DNA from: Anaerolineae bacterium
Lineage (GTDB): Bacteria > Chloroflexota > Anaerolineae > Promineifilales > Promineifilaceae
Reading direction: 5' to 3'
Assembly: GCA_023384355.1 (NCBI GenBank)
Contig: JAHDWL010000032.1
Coordinates: 1 to 35,204 of the forward strand
DNA length: 35,204 bases
The translations under genes and the position numbers were made by a program. The notes under the pieces were generated by a model. The model was not told the DNA's origin and made no database searches. It worked only from the letters and a program-made list of their open reading frames with translations. Each line of letters starts with the position of its first letter. Within the stretch, counting starts at the first letter, position 1. This document shows, one piece after another, positions 8,377-15,940 of this stretch.

Positions 8377-9917
8377 GCCTCACCCAACCCTTTATCCCCC
8401 CCGAGCCGGCGAGAAATCGCCCTCTTGTCGCAACATGGGCCACCGGATGGGGATATGTTCGTCATGAGTTGCTCTACCTGGCGTTCGCTTTAATGGAAAT
8501 CGCGCTGAGTTCGCCGGTTGTCCTGGTAATCCTGGGCTGGGCACGTTATTGGCCTCCTTATCTGGTAAGTCTCTGGCTATTGCTGATTATGCTGTTGCCC
8601 CTGAACCTCATCCGTCTTACAAGTTTGTTGCACGTGAGTTTGAGGCGCCAGCGATGGGTAATGGCCGTCGCTCTTTTTCTGACGATCTTCCTAAGCTGGC
8701 GTCTGTTACTACACGGCACATCTTCAGCCTTTGATTTCGGTTGGTTAAGGGAATTCGCGCGATCTCTGGGCGAGGAAAACAACCTGCTATGGACAAGGGA
8801 TCTCTCGGTGTTCATTATTACCGCATTCTTCTGGTGGCGAGGTATCAGGCTGGTGATCCGTCGACCTGGGCTCAACAATACAGGCTTGCGGATGCGATTG
8901 GGAGGTTTGATATTCCTGCCCCTCATCATCTGGTTCGCCGGCAATTTTCTGGTGATGAGCATCGTTCCCTTTATCCTCTTGTTCTTCCTGTCGTCGTTAA
9001 CCGTCATCAGCCTTGTCAGGGCGGAAAATATTGAACAGGATCGCAGTGGAAGTTCCGCTACCCTGAACATGCGTTGGTTCGCCACCGTTGCGGCCGCCGC
9101 CCTGGCCATTGTCATCGCCGGCGGTATCTTCACCATGCTGCTCACAGGCGATTCCCTGTTCGTGGTTGTGGCATGGCTGGCACCTCTCTGGCGGGCGATG
9201 CAGTTTACCGCCACGGTGAGCGGAACAATTTTATTCGAGCTAACCTACCCCTTGCTGGAGGTGGTCGCAAAATTCGCCCTGATCCTGACCAACCTGCTTG
9301 CGGGACTGATGGGGCAAATATCGGTCACTTTGGGCGTGTCAAATTTATTGGATTCACCAATTATTCCTGAACTTCCCGCATCCGAGGAAACAGCAGGAAT
9401 AATTCTCCCGCCCATCGTGGGCAAAGCGACGACCGCCGCCATCATGCTTGGCTTACTGTTTCTTATCGCCCTGGCGCTCGTCCGAACCTATCGTAAAGCG
9501 ACGTTCGCCACCAGGGACTCCGATAGAAGTCGTACCTCAAGCCGTGATGAGCACGGGCCGAATTTCGGTCGTCGACTCCTCGGAAGGTTCGGGGATTTTC
9601 GCCAATGGCGTGCGGCCGCCTCGGTGCGGCGAATCTATCGCCTCATGTGCCGGGCGGCCGATGAGGCAGGCTTCCCTCGGTTAGACAGCGAGACTCCCTA
9701 TGAATATCTCGTGACGCTGGCCAAAGCCTGGCCGGAACACACAAGGGAAACCCGCTTAATCACCGAGGCATTTATCCGCGTTCGTTATGGTGAGGTTCCG
9801 GAGACAGGCGCCGAACTGGAGGCAATTCAGGCCGCCTGGCGAACGCTGGAAACGGCAGAAATACGTCACGTAACGGAAGCTGATGGGCAGCTTCCCGTCC
9901 TGACCAAGCGTGAATGA
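8373..9917 (+). CDS. Multi-pass membrane protein with C-terminal DUF4129
   Basis: A 514-residue integral membrane protein with about eight hydrophobic segments in its first 390 residues, then a basic soluble tail. The tail (about 410-500) matches the DUF4129 pattern: SVRRIYRLM, then PYEYL, then a tract containing FIRVRYGE. DUF4129 usually ends transglutaminase-like membrane proteins found beside MoxR and DUF58. Here I see no Cys-His-Asp transglutaminase signature, so the enzyme part appears absent. It overlaps DUF58 by four bases. It is the last gene of the operon, converging with pyrG across 77 bases (9918-9994) in which I see no clear terminator. Confidence 0.78.
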   Translation: MSLTQPFIPPEPARNRPLVATWATGWGYVRHELLYLAFALMEIALSSPVVLVILGWARYWPPYLVSLWLLLIMLLPLNLIRLTSLLHVSLRRQRWVMAVALFLTIFLSWRLLLHGTSSAFDFGWLREFARSLGEENNLLWTRDLSVFIITAFFWWRGIRLVIRRPGLNNTGLRMRLGGLIFLPLIIWFAGNFLVMSIVPFILLFFLSSLTVISLVRAENIEQDRSGSSATLNMRWFATVAAAALAIVIAGGIFTMLLTGDSLFVVVAWLAPLWRAMQFTATVSGTILFELTYPLLEVVAKFALILTNLLAGLMGQISVTLGVSNLLDSPIIPELPASEETAGIILPPIVGKATTAAIMLGLLFLIALALVRTYRKATFATRDSDRSRTSSRDEHGPNFGRRLLGRFGDFRQWRAAASVRRIYRLMCRAADEAGFPRLDSETPYEYLVTLAKAWPEHTRETRLITEAFIRVRYGEVPETGAELEAIQAAWRTLETAEIRHVTEADGQLPVLTKRE

Positions 9918-9994
9918 CAGATACCCGAATAACTCTTAATACCTTCCGCAATCGTCGTTCGTCAGCGAGTCATCCACTTATCCGCCTATTGTTA

Positions 9995-11608
9995 TTACTT
10001 TTCTCTTTCCTGATAATCCACCGCGGCGATCATAAAAGAGTTAAACAGTGGATGCGGTCGGTTCGGACGACTTTTGAACTCGGGGTGGAATTGACTGCCG
10101 AGCATGAAGGGATGGTCCCGTAACTCAGAGATTTCGACCAGGCGGCCGTTGGGCGACAGACCGCTGAACACCATTCCCCCCTCCTTCAGCAACTCGCGGT
10201 AGGTATTGTTGAACTCCCAGCGATGGCGATGGCGCTCTGAAATCGTATCCTGACCGTAAGCCTGGAACGCCTTCGTGCCGGGGATGAGGCGTGCCGGATA
10301 TGCGCCCAAGCGCATCGTGCCCCCCATGTCAGTTAATTCGTGCTGATCAGGCATGAGGCTAATGATTGGGTGTTCGCAATTGCGATCGAATTCAGTACTA
10401 TTGGCTTCGTCGTTGCCCAGTATGCTGCGGGCCAGCTCGATGCACATGACCTGCATACCCAAGCACAAGCCAAGATAGGGAACACCGTTTTCCCTGGCCC
10501 AGCGAGCGACTTTGATCTTGCCCTCGATCCCTCTCTCGCCGAAGCCACCAGGTACGACAACGCCGCTGACATCATGCAATCTTTCCCAGCCCTTGTCCTT
10601 TTCCAGATCGCCGGAATAAATCCACTCAATTTCCACCTGACGATTATTTCGGCTCCCGGCGTGGTAGAGGGCCTCGCGAACACTCATGTAGGCATCGTGC
10701 AATTCGACATACTTGCCCACAAGGGCAATGCGAATAACCGGCTTGGGACGTCTGATCTCGTCGACCATGGCTTCCCACTCCGACAGATCGGGGGAGTTGG
10801 ACTCCACAAGGCCCATGCGTCCCATTACGTAATCCGCCAGACGGGTTTCTTCAAGAAGAAGCGGGATGTTATAGAGGACATCGCTCGTCACGGCGGGGAT
10901 GACAGCCTCTTGGGGGACATCGCAAAAGAGCGAGATTTTATGCAAATGATCCGCAGGGATCGGGTACTCGGCACGCGCAACGATGACATCTGGTTGAATT
11001 CCAATCCCGCGCAATTCACGAACGCTGTGCTGGGTGGGCTTTGTTTTCAGCTCCTGACTGGCGGCGATATATGGCAAGTAGGTAACATGGACGTAGAGCG
11101 TGTTTTCGCGGCCGACGTCTGATCGCATCTGCCGCAGTGCTTCCATAAACGGCAGACTCTCGATGTCGCCCACCGTGCCGCCCACTTCGACCAGAACAAT
11201 CTCCGCTTGACTCTTCTCCGCAACCTGGAGGATGCAGCGTTTGATCTCGTTGGTGATGTGGGGGATAACCTGAATAGTCCCCCCAAGATAATCACCCCGC
11301 CGCTCACGAGCTATCACTTCAGCGTATACCCGGCCGGTCGTGACATTCGAAGCCTGATTCAGGTTGATGTCGATAAACCGCTCGTAATGCCCGAGGTCGA
11401 GGTCTGTCTCCGCGCCGTCATCTGTGACAAAGACCTCGCCATGCTGGTAGGGCGACATCGTTCCCGGATCTACATTGATGTAGGGATCGAGTTTCTGAGC
11501 GGTCACACTGAATCCGCGCGCCTTGAGCAACCGGCCAAGTGCCGCGGCCGTCACGCCCTTGCCGACCGAACTGACAACGCCACCGGTGAAAAATATATAT
11601 TTGGTCAT
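9995..11608 (-). CDS. pyrG: CTP synthase
   Basis: A 537-residue CTP synthase, which makes CTP from UTP, ATP and glutamine in the cytoplasm. The N-terminal synthetase domain begins with [17 protein letters not shown], the family P-loop region. The C-terminal class I glutamine amidotransferase domain carries the nucleophile cysteine in GLCLGMQ and the His-Glu pair in QFHPEF. Length is normal (about 535-550). GGAG (11614-11617) lies 5 bases before the ATG. An ATG four bases upstream is out of frame. The leader contains a 16-bp hairpin plus a run of six T that touches the ribosome-binding site (11618-11664), a candidate attenuator. The gene is monocistronic here. Confidence 0.97.
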   Translation of the reverse strand: MTKYIFFTGGVVSSVGKGVTAAALGRLLKARGFSVTAQKLDPYINVDPGTMSPYQHGEVFVTDDGAETDLDLGHYERFIDINLNQASNVTTGRVYAEVIARERRGDYLGGTIQVIPHITNEIKRCILQVAEKSQAEIVLVEVGGTVGDIESLPFMEALRQMRSDVGRENTLYVHVTYLPYIAASQELKTKPTQHSVRELRGIGIQPDVIVARAEYPIPADHLHKISLFCDVPQEAVIPAVTSDVLYNIPLLLEETRLADYVMGRMGLVESNSPDLSEWEAMVDEIRRPKPVIRIALVGKYVELHDAYMSVREALYHAGSRNNRQVEIEWIYSGDLEKDKGWERLHDVSGVVVPGGFGERGIEGKIKVARWARENGVPYLGLCLGMQVMCIELARSILGNDEANSTEFDRNCEHPIISLMPDQHELTDMGGTMRLGAYPARLIPGTKAFQAYGQDTISERHRHRWEFNNTYRELLKEGGMVFSGLSPNGRLVEISELRDHPFMLGSQFHPEFKSRPNRPHPLFNSFMIAAVDYQEREK

Positions 11609-11617
11609 TCATACTCC

Positions 11618-11664
11618 AAAAAAGAGAGATGGGGCATGTCATCCTGGGTGACATGCCCCATCTC
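11618..11664 (-). terminator. Intrinsic terminator/attenuator in the pyrG leader
   Basis: A perfect 16-bp inverted repeat (11626-11641 with 11649-11664) with a 7-base loop. On the minus strand it is followed by TC and then TTTTTT (11618-11623), immediately joined to the GGAG ribosome-binding site of pyrG. No minus-strand gene lies upstream: the neighbour is the divergent dehydrogenase. The structure is therefore inside the pyrG leader, not at the end of another gene. Termination here would release the RNA just before the ribosome-binding site. In Gram-positive bacteria pyrG is known to be controlled by a CTP-sensitive leader terminator; that this one works the same way is inference. Confidence 0.72.
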
Positions 11665-11744
11665 AATCAGGTACCTGTAAAAGTACGCTGCGTGTCTTTA
11701 TCTCTTGCGGATCGCATCAATGCCTACCGCCTCCGACGGCGAAA

Positions 11745-11773
11745 AGAATAGCATTGTTTGCATGTATGGGCAA
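11745..11773 (-). promoter_or_regulatory. Sigma70-like promoter of pyrG
   Basis: On the minus strand TTGCCC (11768-11773) and TATTCT (11745-11750) are separated by 17 bases. The expected start near 11738 gives a leader of about 130 bases that contains the 11626-11664 hairpin. The -10 box matches consensus at four of six positions. Confidence 0.5.
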
Positions 11774-11817
11774 GCAGACGGAGAAAATCGTTAGCTATCA
11801 CGGACCGTGGTTATAGC

Positions 11818-11846
11818 TTGCCGGGTGGAATCTGTTCCATGATAAT
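11818..11846 (+). promoter_or_regulatory. Sigma70-like promoter of the short-chain dehydrogenase
   Basis: TTGCCG (11818-11823) and GATAAT (11841-11846) are 17 bases apart, giving a leader of about 20 bases that contains GAGAGG (11861-11866). Confidence 0.5.
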
Positions 11847-11875
11847 GCACCCATCAAATTGAGAGGTTTGTGAAT

Positions 11876-12637
11876 ATGCTCGATTTTACCGAGAAAGTTG
11901 TGCTCATTACAGGTTCATCGCGCGGCATCGGCCGCTGGATTGCGCGGTTGTTTGCCGCCCAGGGCGCGTGTGTCGTCGTTCATTACCTGAGCAATCGCGA
12001 GGCGGCCGAAGAAACTCTTGCCCTGCTGGAAGGTGAAGGTCACCTGTTGGTACAAGGGGACATCGCCGACCCGGCGGCCGTTACCGCCATCGTCGACAAT
12101 GTTGTGGCTCGTGCCGGGCGAATCGACATTCTGGTCAACAACGCCGCCATTTATGAGGATCACCCCCTCGCTCAAGTGGATTTTGAGGCGTGGCAGGCGA
12201 GCTGGCGGTCAACATTCGACACGAACGTCATCGGTGCGGCCAACATGAGCTATTGCGCTGCCCGTTACATGATCGCCCAGGGTGGCGGCCGGATCGTGAA
12301 CGTGTCATCACGCGGCGCATTCCGGGGCGAGCCAACCGCACCAGCTTACGGAGCGAGCAAGGCAGCTCTAAATGCCATGAGCCAGTCGCTCGCCAAATAT
12401 CTCGCCCCATACAACATTTCGGTCGCGGTCGTCGCGCCGGGATTTGTTGAAACGGATATGGCGCGGGATGCGCTCAGCGGCGAGAGCGGCCGGGAGATTC
12501 GTGGCCAAAGTCCTTTCAACCGCGTGGCCAAACCGGAGGAGGTGGCTTATGCCGTGCTCTTTCTCGCATCAGAAGGCGCGGAGTTCATGACTGGAGCCAT
12601 CATCGACATCAACGGCGCTTCCTATTTGCGAACCTGA
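11876..12637 (+). CDS. Short-chain dehydrogenase/reductase (FabG-like)
   Basis: A 253-residue classical SDR, a cytoplasmic NAD(P)-dependent oxidoreductase. The Rossmann motif TGSSRGIG is at residues 12-19, NNAA at 88-91, and the catalytic set is N117, S145, Y158 and K162 (YGASK). The C-terminal segment with PGFVETDM and TGAIIDINGA is typical. R16 in the glycine motif, followed later by a non-acidic residue after the second strand, suggests NADPH preference, as in 3-oxoacyl-ACP reductases. The substrate cannot be told; a FabG-like or sugar-dehydrogenase role is possible. The ATG at 11876 is preferred to the GTG at 11870 because GAGAGG is 9 bases away from it but only 3 from the GTG. It appears monocistronic and diverges from pyrG. 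Confidence 0.88.
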   Translation: MLDFTEKVVLITGSSRGIGRWIARLFAAQGACVVVHYLSNREAAEETLALLEGEGHLLVQGDIADPAAVTAIVDNVVARAGRIDILVNNAAIYEDHPLAQVDFEAWQASWRSTFDTNVIGAANMSYCAARYMIAQGGGRIVNVSSRGAFRGEPTAPAYGASKAALNAMSQSLAKYLAPYNISVAVVAPGFVETDMARDALSGESGREIRGQSPFNRVAKPEEVAYAVLFLASEGAEFMTGAIIDINGASYLRT

Positions 12638-12689
12638 CATACCCGATTTACTGGTCGAGTTAATCGAACCTGCGTGGCACCCACCTTAA

Positions 12690-13577
12690 TCATCGCCACC
12701 GGCGGCTCGTGGCCAAGAGGACGCCCATAATTATGAGCGTTCCACCAATGATGCCGAGAGCTGATGGTGCTTCCCCGAACAACAGCAGCGACCAGCCAAT
12801 CGTCACAACCGGGCTGAGAGTCAGGATGATGGTGTGGATGCTCATAGGCATACGGCGAAGGGATAAATAGAAAAGCGAACGGCTAATCACGACATCGACC
12901 GTACCGGCCACAAATACCAATAGCCAGGATATAGGCGTCGGCCAGACGAGTTGGCCGCGCGCGCCCGCGAATAGCAGCAGAAAAAAGGCAATAGAAGCAA
13001 TCCTGTACAGGAAAAAATCACCGAATTCGACACCCTCTCCATGACGCTTCACGATGGCGGTATGCAAGGCGTAGAGGAAGGTTGAAACAAGCACCATCAG
13101 CGAGCCGAGGCGCAAGAAATCCCCCGGCTGAAAACTGATAATGAACGCTCCGGCCAGCGCTAACCCTGCCCCAATCAACTCGACCGGCATCAACCTTTCA
13201 CGCAGCCATATGACCCCAAGCACCAGGGAAAAGACTATGGAAGACTTCCCCAGCAACGACGCCGTGCCCGGATCGATGAATTTTACCGCCGAATAGTCAA
13301 TGACAGTCGACGCTGCCACGAGGACGCCGATCACCGTGTAAAATCGCCAATACTCGCGAAAGGCGGATAGATGCAGCCGGCCACGCGCGGCCTGGTAAGC
13401 CCCCACCTCCAGAGCGGCAATCCCCAACACCAAAAATGATGACATTTCGGAGGGAAGATGCGGCAGGAGCGCACGGGCAAATACGAAATGCAGGCTGTCT
13501 ACGACGAGGAGAACGGCAAACAGAAGAGGCGTATTGACGCCTGCCATGATTGGGGTCGGCTGTGAGGTGTTCGACAC
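12690..13577 (-). CDS. EamA/DMT-superfamily transporter
   Basis: A 295-residue integral membrane protein with about ten hydrophobic segments in two repeated halves, the EamA (drug/metabolite transporter) plan. The second repeat ends with a glycine-rich helix (ALGIIGGTLIIMGVLLA), as is usual. Such proteins export or import small metabolites such as amino acids; the substrate is unknown. The start is taken as GTG at 13577; an ATG ten codons later is an alternative, and neither has a strong ribosome-binding site. It begins 24 bases after the MOSC gene on the same strand and probably forms a two-gene unit with it. It converges with the dehydrogenase at 11876-12637. Confidence 0.85.
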   Translation of the reverse strand: MSNTSQPTPIMAGVNTPLLFAVLLVVDSLHFVFARALLPHLPSEMSSFLVLGIAALEVGAYQAARGRLHLSAFREYWRFYTVIGVLVAASTVIDYSAVKFIDPGTASLLGKSSIVFSLVLGVIWLRERLMPVELIGAGLALAGAFIISFQPGDFLRLGSLMVLVSTFLYALHTAIVKRHGEGVEFGDFFLYRIASIAFFLLLFAGARGQLVWPTPISWLLVFVAGTVDVVISRSLFYLSLRRMPMSIHTIILTLSPVVTIGWSLLLFGEAPSALGIIGGTLIIMGVLLATSRRWR

Positions 13578-13601
13578 GAATTTTCCGCAGCCGCGAGAGC
13601 T

Positions 13602-14084
13602 TTAAATGACGGGGCGAACTGAATCGCCCACCGTAACGATTCCGGTTTTTAAAACACGCGCGTAGGCACGCGCCCAGCCGGGGTTCGTTCGCCACGATAT
13701 ACGATTGAAATCCTGATCGATGAAGGATTCGCGAATTGTCTTGCAGGGCGTTACGTAACGGGTTATTTCGATCTCTACCTCATCACCGAGGCGCAACCGC
13801 AAACCCACATTCATAAGTGACCAGTCCAGACCGACGAGGGTTATATTTTCGCCCGTGGAGCCGGGAAAAATCGGGTGTCCTTCATTCTGCAATGCGCGTA
13901 TGAGTTCGAGCGAGTACAGGCTGAGCGCTCTCTCGATTCCGCCATGGTGGACGGTATCGTCATGGCCATCATCGACCAGCCCCAGAGGGCCAACCTCTGA
14001 CTGTCGCACGGCCGATTTAGGCACGCCGCCGGCGGAAGTGTTGATCTGGAAAATCTGCGCTGAGGGAATTTGGTGCTCAATCAT
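13602..14084 (-). CDS. MOSC-domain protein (YiiM-like)
   Basis: A 160-residue MOSC-domain protein. The domain is the C-terminal part of molybdenum cofactor sulfurases and also occurs in stand-alone bacterial proteins such as YiiM, which bind molybdenum cofactor or reduce N-hydroxylated compounds. The central GGIERAL segment is seen, then GENI, then the conserved cysteine in YVTPCKTI. The start at 14084 is chosen because AGG precedes it by 9 bases; the frame is open back to 14135, but nothing supports that start. moaA, a cofactor biosynthesis gene, lies 11 kb away in the same window, which is suggestive but not an operon link. Confidence 0.82.
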   Translation of the reverse strand: MIEHQIPSAQIFQINTSAGGVPKSAVRQSEVGPLGLVDDGHDDTVHHGGIERALSLYSLELIRALQNEGHPIFPGSTGENITLVGLDWSLMNVGLRLRLGDEVEIEITRYVTPCKTIRESFIDQDFNRISWRTNPGWARAYARVLKTGIVTVGDSVRPVI

Positions 14085-14219
14085 ATGCAATAACCTGTAG
14101 GTGATGAGTTTAGCTTTCGCCCTGGGCAGTGTCAATCAGTGCACATTCACAATATTTAGCGGCATGAAACAAAACCTGTTCCCAACGTCAGAGTATCCTT
14201 AGAGGTCGCCATCGCGCCA

Positions 14220-14247
14220 TTGGATAGGCGATTTGTCCAACTATAAT
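14220..14247 (+). promoter_or_regulatory. Promoter of the SanA-like gene, predicting a leaderless mRNA
   Basis: TTGGAT (14220-14225) and a perfect TATAAT (14242-14247) are 16 bases apart. Transcription should begin at about 14253-14254, only three or four bases before the in-frame ATG at 14257. No ribosome-binding site fits between them. Confidence 0.5.
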
Positions 14248-14256
14248 CCGGCATGT

Positions 14257-14934
14257 ATGGTATTTTTGCGGAAAGGTTGTCTTACATTTTTGGCCTTGAT
14301 CATCCTCCTGATCGTGTCCCCGGTGTTGTGGCGTAATATCGTGAAGATTTACTATAACCGGGCTATCTATCAGCAACAGGATGTACCCGAAGGGCAGATC
14401 GCCGTGGTATTTGGCGCGGCCGTCTATGGTAACGGTCGCCTAAGTCCGGTGCTGCGTGACCGCGTAGACACTGCCATCGCCTTGTATAAGGCCGGTCAGG
14501 TGAGCCATATCATTTTTAGCGGCGATAATCGCGAAGAGGACTATGATGAACCGGGGGCAATGATGGCCTATGCGATCGACCAGGGTGTCGCTTCGGAAGA
14601 TATCACTGCCGACCGCGCCGGCCATCGCACCTATGATACTTGCTACAGAGCGAGCCATGTCTTCAACGTCAAGAATGCTGTACTCGTCACACAGCAATTT
14701 CACCTGCCCCGTGCCCTTCTCACATGCGAGGGTCTTGGTATTAAAGCCGTCGGGGTCATCGCCGACCGGCGGCCTTATCGTGATGCACGTTGGTACGAAA
14801 TCCGCGAGACGGCAGCCACACTCGTTGCCTTATGGGATGTAGTTCGGCGCGAACCACCCCAGTTGGTTGATGCTAGCCGCCCGTCCAATATCATTCAGCC
14901 TGAGCAGCCGGATCAATTAGCCGGAGGGAACTAG
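14257..14934 (+). CDS. SanA/YdcF-like DUF218 membrane protein
   Basis: A 225-residue protein with one N-terminal transmembrane helix (about residues 7-25) and an extracytoplasmic DUF218 domain. The domain begins with VVFGAAVYGNGRLSPVL, the strongest match to SanA (a vancomycin-resistance-associated protein of enterobacteria), and continues with SGD, then THSF-like QQFHLPRAL. DUF218 proteins are linked to envelope integrity and peptidoglycan or polysaccharide metabolism; no enzyme activity is firmly assigned. A TTG at 14233 could extend it by eight codons but would lie upstream of the -10 box at 14242-14247, so the ATG at 14257 is chosen. The gene converges with the amine-oxidase-like gene five bases away. 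Confidence 0.82.
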   Translation: MVFLRKGCLTFLALIILLIVSPVLWRNIVKIYYNRAIYQQQDVPEGQIAVVFGAAVYGNGRLSPVLRDRVDTAIALYKAGQVSHIIFSGDNREEDYDEPGAMMAYAIDQGVASEDITADRAGHRTYDTCYRASHVFNVKNAVLVTQQFHLPRALLTCEGLGIKAVGVIADRRPYRDARWYEIRETAATLVALWDVVRREPPQLVDASRPSNIIQPEQPDQLAGGN

Positions 14935-14939
14935 CGCGG

Positions 14940-15938
14940 TTACAAACGGGCAATGACGGCCTCGGCCGCTGCCCAGCCGGAAAGCGCCGCACCCTCAACC
15001 CGTGGGCCGTCGAAAGCATCTCCAGCAAAAACCAACAATCCCTTATGCGCTGATGGAAAACAGCGATCCGGATAGATATCGACCGGCACTGCATATTGCC
15101 AGCGCTCCAGTCGTGAAGCGATTAGGCCAGTTCCGGTATCAATCCAGGGCGCGATTTCACCGTACATCCAACGCAAGACGGCCGCATCGTCGGATGCCCA
15201 TCTCTCGTCGCTTGCCACAGGGCTCGCATGAACTGTCAGAACTCTCGCGCCGGGCGAAATGCCTTTAGCATCATTGTCGCTGACCCAGCTGATAGCCTCG
15301 CCCGGACGTTGTAGTGCGCCGGGTCGTGGGAGCCGGCTACGGCCGTCAATGAGAAACAAACCGCAAAGGCAAGGCGCGTACCGGATGGAGCGCAGTGTAA
15401 CCCTCTCATTTTCGGGCAAACACACCTCGCCATCCTCGAGTAACCTGAGAGACTGGGGCACAGGCGGCGTAATAATCACAGCCCGACTACGCCATGCATC
15501 TCCGGATTCTGTTAAAGCCCGCCACTCGCCATTAACGTATGAGATCGAGCTCAGCCGGGTCGAACAGTGAATATCCAACTGCTTCGCCAATCGCCCCGCC
15601 AGAGCGGAAAACCCGCCTTTCGCCGCGTATCGCGGGAATCCGTCATCGGGCGAAACCAGCAAGGAACCATCCGACCAACCCCGAGACCACTCGTAGACCA
15701 GCCCCTCGGCCAGCCAGCTATCGACTTCGCGCCGGAATTCGAGCGTTCGAACGGTGAAAAATTGCGCACCGCTGTCGGCCAGGCCCGACCCAAGAGGAAC
15801 AGTCGACAAGCGCCCCCCGGCCCCTGAACATTTCTCCACCACCGCAACCTGAAATCCAGCGGCGCACAGGCGACGAGCCGCCATTAGCCCGGCGATTCCC
15901 GCGCCAACGACAAGGATATCAGATTGATAAGTAGCCAT
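14940..15938 (-). CDS. FAD-dependent amine-oxidase-like oxidoreductase (renalase family)
   Basis: A 332-residue flavoprotein with N-terminal FAD fold: GAGIAG at residues 12-17, the ribose-binding E35, and GAGGRLST just after it. The C-terminal FAD segment FAGDAFDGPRVEGAALSG is typical of the NAD(P)/FAD-dependent renalase-like group (COG3380 type). Members oxidise NAD(P)H isomers or amines; the substrate here is unknown. The length, about 330, fits this small-subfamily size and is much shorter than classical amine oxidases. The ATG at 15938 is two bases past the stop of the preceding glycoside hydrolase gene, so the two are almost certainly co-transcribed, although their functions look unrelated. 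Confidence 0.83.
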   Translation of the reverse strand: MATYQSDILVVGAGIAGLMAARRLCAAGFQVAVVEKCSGAGGRLSTVPLGSGLADSGAQFFTVRTLEFRREVDSWLAEGLVYEWSRGWSDGSLLVSPDDGFPRYAAKGGFSALAGRLAKQLDIHCSTRLSSISYVNGEWRALTESGDAWRSRAVIITPPVPQSLRLLEDGEVCLPENERVTLRSIRYAPCLCGLFLIDGRSRLPRPGALQRPGEAISWVSDNDAKGISPGARVLTVHASPVASDERWASDDAAVLRWMYGEIAPWIDTGTGLIASRLERWQYAVPVDIYPDRCFPSAHKGLLVFAGDAFDGPRVEGAALSGWAAAEAVIARL

Positions 15939-15940
15939 TC

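Noticed and set aside
9914-10123. A 69-codon plus-strand frame starting at an ATGA overlap with the DUF4129 gene, with a hydrophobic stretch
   Set aside because: Nearly two thirds of it is antisense to the well-supported 3' end of pyrG, no family is recognised, and its sequence after the hydrophobic part looks like a complement of pyrG coding sequence.
11626-11664. The pyrG leader hairpin as a terminator for the dehydrogenase or another gene
   Set aside because: The T tract is only on the minus-strand side, the dehydrogenase diverges from this point, and no minus-strand gene ends upstream.
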